Shown here in pieces: positions 1 through 10,193 of a stretch of DNA of 64,000 nucleotides (positions are counted from its first letter, which is position 1; every line of letters starts with the position of its first letter). The DNA comes from Hygrophila difformis (lineage: Eukaryota; Streptophyta; Magnoliopsida; Lamiales; Acanthaceae): NCBI GenBank assembly GCA_030278955.1, contig JAOANR010000006.1, positions 58,432,915 to 58,496,914 on the forward strand, given 5' to 3'. The position numbers and the translations under genes were made by a program. The notes beneath the pieces are model-generated. The model made no database searches. It was not told the origin of the DNA and saw only the letters and a list, made by a program, of their open reading frames with translations.

Positions 1-1528
1 ATTCCCGGCTCTCGGTGAACCGCTCGCAGTGTTCACTTCCTTCCGGGTGGTTATGAGATACAAACTAAGGAAACGAACTAGTGAATTAGTTCGTTCCGGA
101 TGCACTCACTCAAGACTCAAAAATAGGCTTTGGCAGAAGAGGACAGCAGTTGAAAGAGTACTCAACCCTATCTCAGAAAATAACCAAGGCCCGAATGTTG
201 TTCCTCTAGTATTAACTATCGCACCGTATTTGAGTCCAAGTGGACCCCATCTCAGTGCAACATTTAATATCAGATTCCCAACACACAGCAAATTTGGAAA
301 ATAATTGATTTGAAAACCATTCCCTAAACAGGTACTAGACTCTCAATTAAAACACAGATCCTTTCAGTCTAGGTGAGACCTAATCGCTGACTCTGCTTCT
401 AATTTCCCAAAATCAACCCCCAGTCGGATATGAATTAGTCATAACTGAGGAATTTATCCCTTACTTAGACCCGGATTTTATAAATGAATTTTTGTTGGAA
501 ATTTATCATGAGACATCTGATTTAAATCACGACTTCTATGTCCAAGGGAAGGATCCCAAAATAATTATGACCACAATATTTACATAATAGTATCATGCAT
601 AATTTTATAAAGAAGTGTAAAATTAAATAACCCAAAATATAAGGTGGGTTTAGACAGAAGTTGGAACACAAAGATGAAATAGTCGGAGATGAGAAGAATT
701 TTGGCTAAAGAGAGGACAAAATAATTAGGGTTAATTGGATTGCAGTTATCTGTGGTCCAGTTCCCTAATTATTAAGGTGAGATGATTTTTAGACAGTGGA
801 ATGCCCTAAATGACAGTTGCCGCCGTCATCTTGGACTCCACTATCTGTGAATTTGGATAAAAACCCACATGTTCTATTACTGTAGTAATTATTAGATAAT
901 ATTGGCATATATCATCTAACATTACTACAGCTCCAGATTCAGGTTTGAAATTAAAATAAAGAAAAGAAAACTGTATCCGGATAGGAGTCAGCTGAGCAGC
1001 TATTATAATCCCGGATGGACGAACCGCCAAGGCTTCCACTGACCACTGCCCGGACCATGCAAAATAACATCTAGTAATTAATATACAGACCACGAGCTAG
1101 TTTATCCGTGTGGGAATACCCGCCAACATTAGTCTGTTATATCTCTTACTAGTTGTTTCACACAATACGGAAAAGACAAAATAAATAAAAGAAAATATTT
1201 TTTTGGGTCATCTTGTATGAGAGACATTGGTTTCTCATGCAAGGGTATGGAAATGATTCCATAATTACTCTTTATGGTCTAAACAATCTCTCATTCCATA
1301 ATTAATTAATTAATAACAGTCCGGATTATATACTTAGATCATTAGAGTTTAATTTTTGTAGAAAAATATTTTAATGGAAATTGAACAAAGTTCTTTATAT
1401 TAAATTAATCATGGGTTGAGATCATTGGATTTCAACATCAAAATATTAATACAAAGGTTCAATTAATTAATGGAAAGAGATGGAGAATAAAAATTTGGCA
1501 AGAGAGTGCCACGCATGTCATGAGACAG

Positions 1529-1958
1529 AAATTGTGTCGTGAACCGTGGGTTCACGACAAGAGGATCACGACAGGAGAGGTGGGAAATAAAAGAAATTGA
1601 AATTTTGGAAATTTCGGGCTTCTGTGTCGCGAGACGTGGTCTCGCGACACGGGTTTAGCGACACAAGGTTTTGCGAATTCAACAAGGGCATAATTTTTGG
1701 TCGCGGAACAATGAGTGTGTCGCGAACCGTGGGTTCGCGACAGGGGTTTCGCGACAGAGCCCTTCCAGAATGAAATTGCAAGTATTTGGGTCCTCGGTCG
1801 CTAATCAAAGAGTGTCGCGAACTGTGGGTTAGGATTGCCTCGCGACCGAGGGATTTTAAAAATTTTATAAGATTTTGGCAGCATTGCATAAAAGTGCGTT
1901 GTGATCCGTGGGATCACAACGGGAATATTACGTTGCAACCCGTGGGGTTACAACGTGA
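1529..1958. repeat. Cluster of hairpins with constant GTG apex and co-varying arms
   Basis: Seen: hairpins with a three-base GTG apex. Arms are GTCGTGAACC (1536-1545 with 1549-1558), GTGTCGCGAGAC (1624-1635 with 1639-1650), GTCGCGAACC (1719-1728 with 1732-1741), GTTGTGATCC (1898-1907 with 1911-1920) and GTTGCAACCC (from 1932, one mismatch). A degenerate one starts near 1812. Arms differ between copies, but both arms change together. The first three are followed by one extra right-arm half-site. No ORF or known feature explains them. Confidence 0.85.
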
Positions 1959-2644
1959 TGCAATACAATATAGGAAATGCAATTTTTTTAATATGCACAA
2001 ACACTCAAATATCATCCCTCTCTAGATCTAATGTATTAAAAATAAAAATAAAACTAAACATAAAAACACTACCTAACAACTAAAGGAGAGAAATAAGAAC
2101 AGAATTTATAAAATAAACAAAAAAAACAAAGACTAGTACTAGTAGCATAAATTAAGAGCAAACCACACTAACAAACTAAAATTAAACTATAACCTACACT
2201 AAATCTATCAAGGGATAAGTATCAAATGTTTGTGCATTTATTAAATCTAAATAAAACATTAAATCTAACTAAAAATAATAAAAATGGCCAAGTGACCAAA
2301 ATGCAAAATAAAGCAATTAATGTCATGGAAGTGATCCATAACAAGGTTTTGGTGGAACATTTTCTTCTCTTTCCATAAACCAAAGTAGTGGTTTAACAAC
2401 ACCCATTAAATTGAATGTTCAAAACCCAAAATACTAATATAATAAACTAAAATTATGAACACTAGCTACACTAATTTATTACAAAGCATAAATTGAAGTT
2501 AAGCTAAAATCTACTTCTACATTGCATAAAAATAAAATAAGCTATCTATTCTAAACTAATCTTTTTTGGAGAGCACAGTGGTGCCTCCAAGAACAAGAAA
2601 AAAAACTAAAGTGTAGCTAGGTTACTGTTCAAGGGAGTGGGAGG

Positions 2645-2694
2645 AGATATTTATAGATGAAAAGAATTAAGCCATAGGCCCATTCAAGGCCCAC
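2645..2694 (-). promoter_or_regulatory. LTR core promoter (minus strand)
   Basis: On the minus strand a TATA box (TATAAATA, 2648-2655) lies about 20 bases downstream of a paired GGCCCA/TGGGCC motif (2676-2693), a common plant proximal promoter arrangement. The right-hand LTR has the same layout at 26203-26244. Transcription would run leftward from about 2620. This supports reading the region as a U3/R boundary. Confidence 0.6.
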
Positions 2695-2699
2695 CCAGT

Positions 2700-3225
2700 C
2701 GCTAAACAATTATGCTGTGTCGCGGAATGATTTTGGTTCAAGACACAATTTTTAGCTCTAGGATGACGCGCATGAGGGGACAGGAGCTCGAGGTCCGGGG
2801 GAGAAGACAAAAATCTTTTGTGCTACGGGAGCTGAGGTCCTGGGTCTTTCCAAGCTTTTTGACATGTGGGGAAATCAAATTTGCATTGGGGATGGGTGTC
2901 ACGTGACTGAGCAGGAGACTCTTCTCTCTCCGTGTCGCGATAGCTCCCTGTGGCGCTAACCATTTCCCAGTCGCTAGGCATCTGTCTAGCGACAGGGGTC
3001 TCTGTCTTGAGCCTCTCTCATAGTCGCGAGGTCATTTTTCCAGTCGCGAGGCCACGTCTAGCGACTGGAGTCTTGGGACTAGAGGTTCCGGACTGGATTT
3101 TTTTTTTTTGCTCATTATCTCTTGTGTCCCTAAACACCCCAGTCCTTAAACACTTCCCAGTCCTTAGACCATGTCTCACGACTGGCTTTAGTCTAGGGAC
3201 TGGGGTCCCGAGGTCCGGATAAATT
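2700..3225. repeat. Second, more degenerate GTCGCG/AGTCGC hairpin cluster
   Basis: Half-sites such as GTCGCTAG, GTCGCGAGG, TAGCGAC, AGTCCTTAGAC and CACGACTGG alternate in opposite orientation, for example around 2974-2996, 3041-3068 and 3160-3200. They form imperfect hairpins upstream of the LTR promoter. The arms drift away from the sharp set at 1529-1958 but are clearly related through the GTCGC core. Confidence 0.6.
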
Positions 3226-3977
3226 TTATTTCTCTTCCTCTTTCCATTTTCTTTCTCTTTCTCTTTCCTTATTCTTCTTTCCTCCATTATTTTCTCTCTC
3301 AATTTCGTTTCTCTTTCCTCCTTCTTCTTCTTTCTTTCGCAGCTTCTCTTTTCTTTCTCTTCTTGTTTCTAGTTTTCTTTTCTTCTTCTTCTTCTTTCTT
3401 CTCTCTTATTCTTCTTTCTCTGTCTGCTGGGTCTCGTTCCCCATTCTCGAATTTCCTTGTTGCTATGTGGAGCTTGGATATTGAAAGGAGGAAAAGAGGA
3501 GTTGGTGGTGGCCGGAGTGGGCTCGCCGGACAGGGGAAGCGGCGGCGACTGCGGCTTGGAGGATGTAGATCTGGAGGAGGGCAGTGGCCGGAGAAGGTGG
3601 TGATTGGAGATGGGAGAGCTCGCGGGAGCTCGCCGGAGTCGTCGGGGATGTGGCTGCTGCTTCGTTGGTGGTGGCCGGCGGTGATATGGTGGTTGCGGGA
3701 GTGGTGGACGGACTGAGGCGATGGCGGGGCTGGTCTGGAGGTGAGGATGGTGGCGGTGACAGGCTGCTAGCACCGTCGGAGTGCTCGCCGGAATGATGAT
3801 GGTGGCCGGAAACTGGGGAATTCGCCGGGGCGATGGAGAAGAAGACTATGGCAGAGGAGGGTGACCGGAAAAGGTGGGGGAGATGAGGTGGTCGGAATCT
3901 CGCCGGAAGGGGTGGCCGGCGGCGGCGGCAGGGTTTAGATTTAGGGTTAAGATTAGGGTTGGGGTGGTATTGGGCTT

Positions 3978-6663
3978 TGTAACACCCCGGATTTGATAAC
4001 CCAGGCCGGGATGTCACCGCCGCATCTCCCTAGCAAGACACGGCTTCCCGAGCTCGCTAAGGAAATGCAAGGCTTGTGGGTATGAAAAAGACTTAAAACA
4101 TTTCAAGATTTAGTCCGGAAAATTTATAATACTTAGTACGATAGTAGAAATTATCACGTGCGGAAAATAAATAAAGTAAGTGCAGCGGAAAGTAAAATCA
4201 CGGCCAACATGGCCAAATCCTCGGGTTTAACAGACCCGGTAAAAACCGTACGATGCAGAAATTTAAAATGTCCATTATGATTTCCCCCAAGTGCATATGC
4301 AATGCGTCACTCGACGTACTCTGTAAAAAAAGGAAATGACAACGGTTGTCAGTATAAAAATATACTGAGTAAGTTAATCCCTAACTACAAATAAAAGGGG
4401 TTACAAGTGTTTAAACTAAAGATTTCGCTTACCGTACGAGAATTTAAAAAAAAACATGATTTATCAACAGCGGAAAAATATGATTAAAGAACTTAATTTT
4501 AAAAGCGTAATTTAAAGCATAATTTAAGATGCATAAATTTTAAATACATAATTAAAGACATGATAGATACGATTTAAGCATAATGAAACACTCACACGAG
4601 TCTTTTACTTTTCATCCCGTAAACTAAGAAGAGGACACCATACCGGGAGATCACTAACGAGGCAATCTCAACATAGGACCACTAACGAGGCAGTCCAAAC
4701 AATGGGAGACCACTAACGAGGCAGTCTCAAAGATAGTAGGACCACTAACGAGGCGATCCAAAAAGATAGTAGGACCACTAACGAGGCGATCCACAAATAC
4801 AGCGCGCGAGATCACTAACGAGGCAATCTCAGATAGTAAGGAGACCACTAACGAGGCAGTCTCAAAGATAATGATAGTATGAAGATCGGCTCAGCCTAGT
4901 GAACGGGATTTTTCGAAAGTTCGTATTTCAAAGTTATCCAATGGTCGATATCGCGTTTTCATAGTTCGAGTTTTCTCAAGTTCGAAAAATCCTATTCGAG
5001 GCAGTTTACGCCTTTCTTAATTTAAAATTCGTCTTTTCTCCAAAAATTCTGAAACTTTGCCAGTAATTCAAAAATACACACACGAACAACTTTCATGTTT
5101 TAAGTTTTTGGAAATAAGGTTCCGAAGTGAGTTGAAATTTGAGTTTATTGCAAAGAATAATTTATGTCTTGAAAACTGTTTTCGTCACAGGTTCGTGCAA
5201 CGCCGATTAAAAATTCATTTCAAAACCAATCGATGTGAAATTTTTACAGTAACTACACGACACATTAAGGAACAACTTTCATGTTTTAAGAATTTGGAAA
5301 TAATGAATTCTTGGTACTCAAAAATCGAGTGCAACTCACTGCATACTCATGGCCCTTAAAACGATTTCAAAACAGTTTTAAAAACACGGCCGTTTGACAT
5401 ATCAAATGAACACCAAAATCCGTGAAATTTTATATGCATAATCTAGACACAATTATCTACGACTTTTGTTTAGAAATGCAAAGTTAAATCATTGGAAAAA
5501 TGGGTGAAAAACATGCATCAAGTTGAATGAAGGAATCTGTCACAGAATTAAATTGTTCGGTTCGATACAGAAAGTTCACGGCGAAAATTGGGATAGCAAA
5601 CATAATGTCAACGGCTGAAATTTGGACACAAGATAGATAAAGGTGTTAGGAACAACTTTTATGTTGAAAGGTTTTCGGTTTGAATTCCCGAAGGTCGAGT
5701 TTTTGGCGAGTCCTTAAAATTGGACGAAAATAGGGTTTTTGAAAACCGATTTTTGTTACAAGCCTATATCTCAAGATTAAACAACAAACAACCACGAAAA
5801 TTTGTGAGTAAGGTTTTAACTTACTTAGGATGATGATAGGGTCGCTGGATTGGGTTTCCGGACGTCCTAGGGTCACGACGAACGGCCAACTTCTCCGATC
5901 GCGTTTTGTTCGTTTTCCGACGGAAAATCGTAGTAAGGAAAAAGGGTTAGGATATGAGTTTCTGAGATCTATGGACGAATTAAAACTTTGTACAATAGCT
6001 CACCAAGAGTCTAGAGGGCAGGGCTTGGTTCCTTTCGCCTTGCCGTCGCCGGAATACTTGCCGGAAAGTGAGCTCGGAGAGGTTTCGACTTGGAGAGGAG
6101 TATTGGAGGTGTTTAGGGTTAGGTTTTCTGAGAGTTAGGGGGAGGGGCGCCCCAAATCTGATCTTATGCCCTTCCCCATTGTTGTGATCGACTTGCCATT
6201 GATGGAGGTCGGATTTTTGGCAAGAAAATCGCCATGGAAGGAAAGTTTACACCTCCTGCACCCTTGGCCGCGCGGTGGCCGCGCGGCGGCGCGCGGGCAG
6301 CGCGGGCCGGCCGGACCGGCCGGTTCGGCGGTCCGCGTGTTTCGTCGGGTCTTCCCTCGCTTTCCCCTATCGGTTTTCTACGTGTTAGCTCGATTCCCTG
6401 GGTCGTCTCCGGTTCGGAATCTTTTCCTTAAACTTGTTACGAGTCCGGCTTATCGCTCGCAACATTTCCGGGTCCTACCTAGCCTAGTCTAAATTGGTTC
6501 CAACATCTCCTATCGTCCTTGTGATCTAATTCGTGATGTATTTTGTGATTTATCTCGTGACTGAACTTAGAAATTAGTTCTAAGCTGCCTACGTACCCTG
6601 TGAAGGGATCAAGTCATGACGTAGTTCAAAACAATTTGAATTTGTTTTTCCTCGGGTGTTACA
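3978..6663 (-). repeat. 3' LTR of the non-autonomous element (2686 bp)
   Basis: Bounded by TGTAACACC at 3978 and GGGTGTTACA ending at 6663, with the polypurine tract immediately to its right. Contains the seven-unit hairpin array (4647-4863) and a GC-rich palindromic patch around 6262-6330 (CCGCGCGG, GGCCGCGCG, CCGGCCGG). Short ORFs within it at 5830-6138 and 6166-6492 recur in the partner LTR and resemble no known protein. Confidence 0.95.
4647..4863. repeat. Seven-unit hairpin array, constant loop CACTAACGAGGC, varying stems
   Basis: Seven units of about 23-31 bases. Stems: GAGAT/ATCTC at 4647 and 4808, GGAC/GTCC at 4676, GAGAC/GTCTC at 4706 and 4841, and GGA/TCC (inner pair mismatched) at 4739 and 4772. 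The loop sequence is the same in all seven. Stem arms change in matched pairs. The partner LTR has six units (11605-11788). Not coding: the minus frame through it is just the repeat translated. Confidence 0.93.
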
Positions 6664-6678
6664 TCCTCCCCCCCTTAA
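6664..6678 (-). other. Polypurine tract (plus-strand DNA primer)
   Basis: Read on the minus strand this is a run of A and G with eight consecutive G, directly before the LTR's first TG. It fixes the element's orientation and the 3' LTR boundary. Confidence 0.85.
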
Positions 6679-6686
6679 GAATACAG

Positions 6687-6998
6687 TTATGTCCCCATAA
6701 CTGTGGTCGGGTCGTCTTGGAAGAGGGTAGGGTAACGTTGCCTCATGTCGGCTTCCAATTCCCAGGTCGCCGTTTCCGTCTCGTGGTCGGACCACATGAC
6801 CTTGACCGTTTTTACAGTTTTATTCCTTGTCACTCTTTCCTTGTAGTCGAGTATTTGCACCGGGGTTTCCTCATCGGTCAAGTCATCATCCAATTCGATT
6901 ATGTCCGGTTGGAGTACATGCGACGGGTCGGGCACATACTTCTTTAGTTGGGGGTCGTGGAACACATTGTGGTTACGAGCAAACGGTGGTGGGGACGT
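6687..6998 (-). pseudogene. Remnant of chromovirus pol: integrase C-terminus with chromodomain
   Basis: Seen: the minus frame ending at 6687 contains HNVFH, then KKYVPDPSHVL, then a chromodomain-like segment with PVQILDYKER, VKVMWSDHE, ATWELE and RYPTLF. Established: this order is typical of the C-terminus of Ty3/gypsy chromovirus integrases, where the chromodomain directs insertion into particular chromatin. Upstream of about 6998 the frame meets a stop and the rest of pol is absent, so it cannot make a working integrase. It shows the element descends from a full chromovirus by internal replacement. It ends close to the polypurine tract, as in intact relatives. Confidence 0.85.
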
Positions 6999-6999
6999 T

Positions 7000-8039
7000 A
7001 GTTAACACGCCGTTCTCATTTCCCTACGGAATTTCTCAAGGTCCCTAGGTATTTACGTCCCGAGGGTTTCCAGTAGTCCTGCGAAAGGAGGGCGTGAGGT
7101 AATTCCGCTGTCCTTGCCCGGAATAATGCCAGGTGATGCTCCATGTCGACGTATTTCTCTGTCAATGTATGCCCGGGCTCAGTGAGGAGCGTATAGCGAA
7201 AGAGATTGAGCAGAACAGGAAAGATAAAACTCCACCCGGGTCCCGCGCGGTGGCCGCGCGTTGGCGCGCGGCACCCTCTGTTCGAGAAAATAGGGCTCGC
7301 GCTCCGCGCGAGCCACTTCCCCCATTTCCCATTCGAGAACACACCCCCAATTCTCTCTAAATCCGGCGAGTTGCCTTCCTGTTTGCTCGATTTCGACTTC
7401 AATTTCACTCATCCAGGTACGACTCTACTAAACCCACTTACTAATTTCGACTTTTATGTTTTGGATGATTTGATTTGTGAAGAGATTTAGGAAATTAGGG
7501 TTTGTGTACAAAAATTGGGGGTTTATGATTTTTAGGCTTGATTTGTGCAATTTAGCAAGTGTATGTGGCAATTGTTGTTACTCTTGTTGCCTTGCCTATG
7601 TTTATGTTATAATGTGTTTATGTTTTTGGCAAATTCTTGTTGAATTCGAATCCTTAGAAAGGCTATGAAGTTATTGATGCTTGGTTGCTATTGGGGTGTG
7701 ATCATTAGTTCGTTCCCCCGTTGTTTGGTGCTGTAGGATTTGCCGTATTGTTATTAGAATGATTGTTTCATTCCGTGGGTGATTTCCGTGTGTTGTTAGT
7801 AACTTGGGTTTTGGTTTATTGCGCACATAACGTGTTCGACGAAATGCCACAAAGGGTTTAGGCACTAGTTTGAGCATATCCTTTGTCTAGGTTACCTCCT
7901 GGTTGGTCTTAGTAAACGGTAGGATTTGTTGTTCTTACGGTACATTCGCGTTGGAAATGTATATTAATGCCCTTTTCGTATTTTCGCTTGACTTCTGTGT
8001 GGGACTTAGCCTTATAATCGGTGTTTGGTAACTTGCAGG
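7000..8039 (+). other. Putative leader with one intron upstream of the antisense ORF
   Basis: No coding function recognised. The stretch 7200-7300 carries GC-rich palindromes (CGCGCGGTGGCCGCGCG and GCTCGCGCTCCGCGCGAGC) like those in the LTR near 6262. A good donor (CCAG/GTACGA, intron from 7417) and acceptor (TTGCAG/GATG, intron end 8038) frame a T-rich 622-base stretch. The acceptor sits two bases before the first ATG of the downstream ORF. This looks like a spliced 5' leader on the plus strand, opposite to the LTRs. No clear TATA box was found. Splicing is inferred from sequence alone. Confidence 0.45.
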
Positions 8040-9374
8040 ATGTTGCTCTTTTTGTGGGTCGTTTTGGCGTCTCTCATGTGTCCTCCGAGGACTAGGAGAC
8101 GAGTTGCTGATGAGGCTGGCCCCAGTCATGCTGCTCCGGCGATGCCGGATTTCGACGAGAGCGAGTCAGAGGAGGATGAGGCGCAGCGGGGCCCGCGTCT
8201 CAGGGGCCTCCCGGACGAGGTGCGTCCTCACCGGCACGACAGGTTCCGGTTTAAGACGAAGGCTGCCCAGGACTTTTATTTCGACGAGCTTCGTCGAAAC
8301 AGGGCTTACGTCCCTGAGAGAGGCATTTATCCTCTTCATATGGGCGATGACAGGGTCAGTGCGGTCTTGGAGTATTTACAGTGGACTGGTCTGGCACGTC
8401 ACCCCGAGGGCGTCGCCTCCGGTTATTTGGCTATGGAGGTTATTGCCAACATTGGCGGTCTCGGGGAGGGTGACGATCTATCCCGGGTATGGGTCCGTGG
8501 TCGCTATCTCGACTTCAGTGCTCGGGCGATCAATGTCTATTTTGGCTTGCCCGACGATGGCGTATTCCGGCCCCAGCCTAAGGGGCGCGTTCTTGCTCCT
8601 GCGTGGAACACCTTATGCACCCTAGTGCCTCCTCAGTTCGAGCACAGTCATGAGCTTCGTTTGACGTTGATGGACTCCCCTTGGCGAGAGCTTGCTCAGC
8701 TGTGGTTCGGTCGTGTCCGGCCGATGTCCCGGAGCCACAATGTCTTGGATCACGTCTACGAGACCATTTGCTTCATCGCGCGGGACGGTAGGGTGAATGT
8801 AGGGGCTTGCATCGAGGACAACTTGCGGGGTATGCGCAGAGGACGAGGGAGTAGGGTGATTACCCATGTTCACCTCATCTGTGGGTTGTGCGCGGCACAG
8901 GGGATTCGCACTACCCCGGAGACAGACCCGTACGACCTAGCGCCTGGCCGTTGCTACCGTATCCCGTCTTATGCTGAGCGGCGTAGCGCCTTACGTCGTG
9001 GGGCTCCCCGTGCTGTACTTCGCCCGCAGCCTGATGACGGCGGCCTGATCCTCGTTGTACCACCGGAGCAGCCACCCCCTCCTCCAGTAGTTCCGCCTCC
9101 TGCTGGGGCACCTCCTGCCGTGGCACCTCAGGGGCAGGAGATGATTCAGATGCTGCAGATGATGCAGGAGATGCGGGTCAGTATGGACGCCGGGTTTGCA
9201 GTTGGGCAGGCTCGTTATGACGCCCTCGACGCTAGGTTGGACCTCTATCAGACCCGCATGGACTCGTTTGCTACGAGGCAGGCTCAGCAGCAGGCCACCA
9301 TGTCCGACATGTACGCCTATATGCGGCAGATGGACGACTTCATGCGCCGACAGTTCCCGCCTCCCGATCAGTGA
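8040..9374 (+). CDS. Plant-transposon-type protein (gag-like, putative PF20167 family), antisense to its element
   Basis: The ORF of 444 codons from the ATG at 8040 is uninterrupted; a second candidate start is at 8076. Seen: an acidic, serine-rich N-terminus (about residues 25-65), then a domain with FDELRRNRAYVPERG, a WVRGRYLDFS segment and an INVYFGLPDD segment, a basic stretch, a proline-rich linker (about 340-370) and a methionine/glutamine-rich C-terminus that should form a coiled coil. Established: this pattern is that of the putative plant transposon protein domain seen in plant LTR elements. Its molecular role is unknown, though gag-like nucleoprotein assembly is a common assumption. 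The gene lies opposite to the LTRs and primer site. Higher GC than its surroundings and the intact frame in a recently moved element suggest it is not mere debris. Confidence 0.75.
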   Translation: MLLFLWVVLASLMCPPRTRRRVADEAGPSHAAPAMPDFDESESEEDEAQRGPRLRGLPDEVRPHRHDRFRFKTKAAQDFYFDELRRNRAYVPERGIYPLHMGDDRVSAVLEYLQWTGLARHPEGVASGYLAMEVIANIGGLGEGDDLSRVWVRGRYLDFSARAINVYFGLPDDGVFRPQPKGRVLAPAWNTLCTLVPPQFEHSHELRLTLMDSPWRELAQLWFGRVRPMSRSHNVLDHVYETICFIARDGRVNVGACIEDNLRGMRRGRGSRVITHVHLICGLCAAQGIRTTPETDPYDLAPGRCYRIPSYAERRSALRRGAPRAVLRPQPDDGGLILVVPPEQPPPPPVVPPPAGAPPAVAPQGQEMIQMLQMMQEMRVSMDAGFAVGQARYDALDARLDLYQTRMDSFATRQAQQQATMSDMYAYMRQMDDFMRRQFPPPDQ

Positions 9375-9923
9375 TGTCTCCCTTTGGTTTCGTGTCTTCG
9401 TTTAGGTTTTGCGTTTAGGCGTACTTTGTTTAGGTTCCTCCTTATGGGGACGTTGATGTTGCCTGGTGTTTGTGATTTATATTTTCGTTATGTTATTGCT
9501 TAATTAGGTGTTTGACATGTGTTGGTTGTGTGCTGCTTTTTCAGAACCATGGTTTAATTGTTCTGTCCATTTTATGGTTTGAGATGTTCTGGATTTACTA
9601 TTACCTTCCTATCGTGTCTGCATGTATGTGGATTGCCCAATAATACCTACGCCGTTGCTTGACTAAATCGCTTGGTTAAATTAGCGTGATAAGATACACG
9701 GGATTAGAGTTTATGTGTGGAGTGTATATAGTTGCTCTTAAGGGGAAAATTTTTATTGAGCGAAGATTAGTCTTTTAATAGGTATCAATTTATCAGGGTT
9801 TTCTTGTAAAGGTTGTTGGAATTTATTTATTTATTCTTATATGTACATATTTACGTATTTGTATATATTTTATTATTATCTTTATTATTATTATTTCTAT
9901 TATTATTATTATTATTATATATA

Positions 9924-9960
<37 letters not shown>

Positions 9961-10190
9961 CTTTTTTTTTTGTAATCTGTTCGGTTTTTTTTTTTTTTTT
10001 TTCAGGGTTGTAGGTTCCCCTCTTTGATTATGGTAGTTAAAGAACTAAATAAAATGCATGGAATAAATTTAAATAGGCTTGTATTTTTATTACTCAAGAA
10101 TTTCGGTTTACAAGCATTCGAAATAGAAATAGGTGCACTGCTAATAGTACGGAAGGGAAAGTATACTAATAATGCATAGCTGGATCACTA
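9375..10190. other. 3' flank with AT microsatellite, no gene
   Basis: Downstream of the antisense ORF. From 9840 to 9995 it contains TTA, TA and T runs. The remainder down to the leader ORF at 10194 shows no coding potential; part of it (about 10040-10190) looks like the 3' flank of the leader ORF in the related element (after 61913). Confidence 0.7.
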
Positions 10191-10193
10191 GAT

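Larger units (their letters stand above)
1..3977 (-). mobile_element. Athila-type long LTR, left fragment (runs off window, resumes at 13591)
   Basis: Seen: positions 1 to about 1190 align along their whole length, at roughly 80 percent by eye, with about 23420-24590, which lies inside the 5' LTR of the Athila element whose primer site is at 22139. Order and orientation match, so this is LTR DNA of the same lineage on the minus strand. A hairpin cluster (1529-1958), an A-rich stretch, a TATA promoter near 2650 and a second hairpin cluster (2700-3225) follow in the same order as in the right-hand LTR. From 3460 to 3960 the DNA is GC-rich with repeated CCGG, and its ORFs on both strands look like composition artefacts. 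The sequence is cut at 3977 by the element at 3978 and resumes at 13591. Whether it is the 3' LTR partner of the 16-22 kb element or belongs to another copy is unclear, because its hairpin sequences differ. Confidence 0.7.

Noticed and set aside
1529..1958. CRISPR-like array
   Set aside because: Repeats are hairpins at irregular spacing in plant LTR DNA, without equal repeats and spacers or cas genes.
3363..4017. Overlapping long frames on both strands, Pro/Ser-rich or Gly-rich
   Set aside because: They come from GC-rich, CCGG-repeating sequence; all frames are open because of composition, and no domain or conserved motif is seen.
4654..4848. Repeat-containing minus frame that looks like a repeat protein
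   Set aside because: It is a translation of the hairpin array; the DNA-level stem pairing explains the pattern better than coding.
5830..6492. Frames of about 100 codons (also at 12757-13419)
   Set aside because: They lie within the LTR and recur only because the LTRs are duplicates; no known protein features.
9813..10013. 66-codon Tyr/Ile/Phe-rich frame
   Set aside because: It is a translated TA/TTA/T microsatellite.
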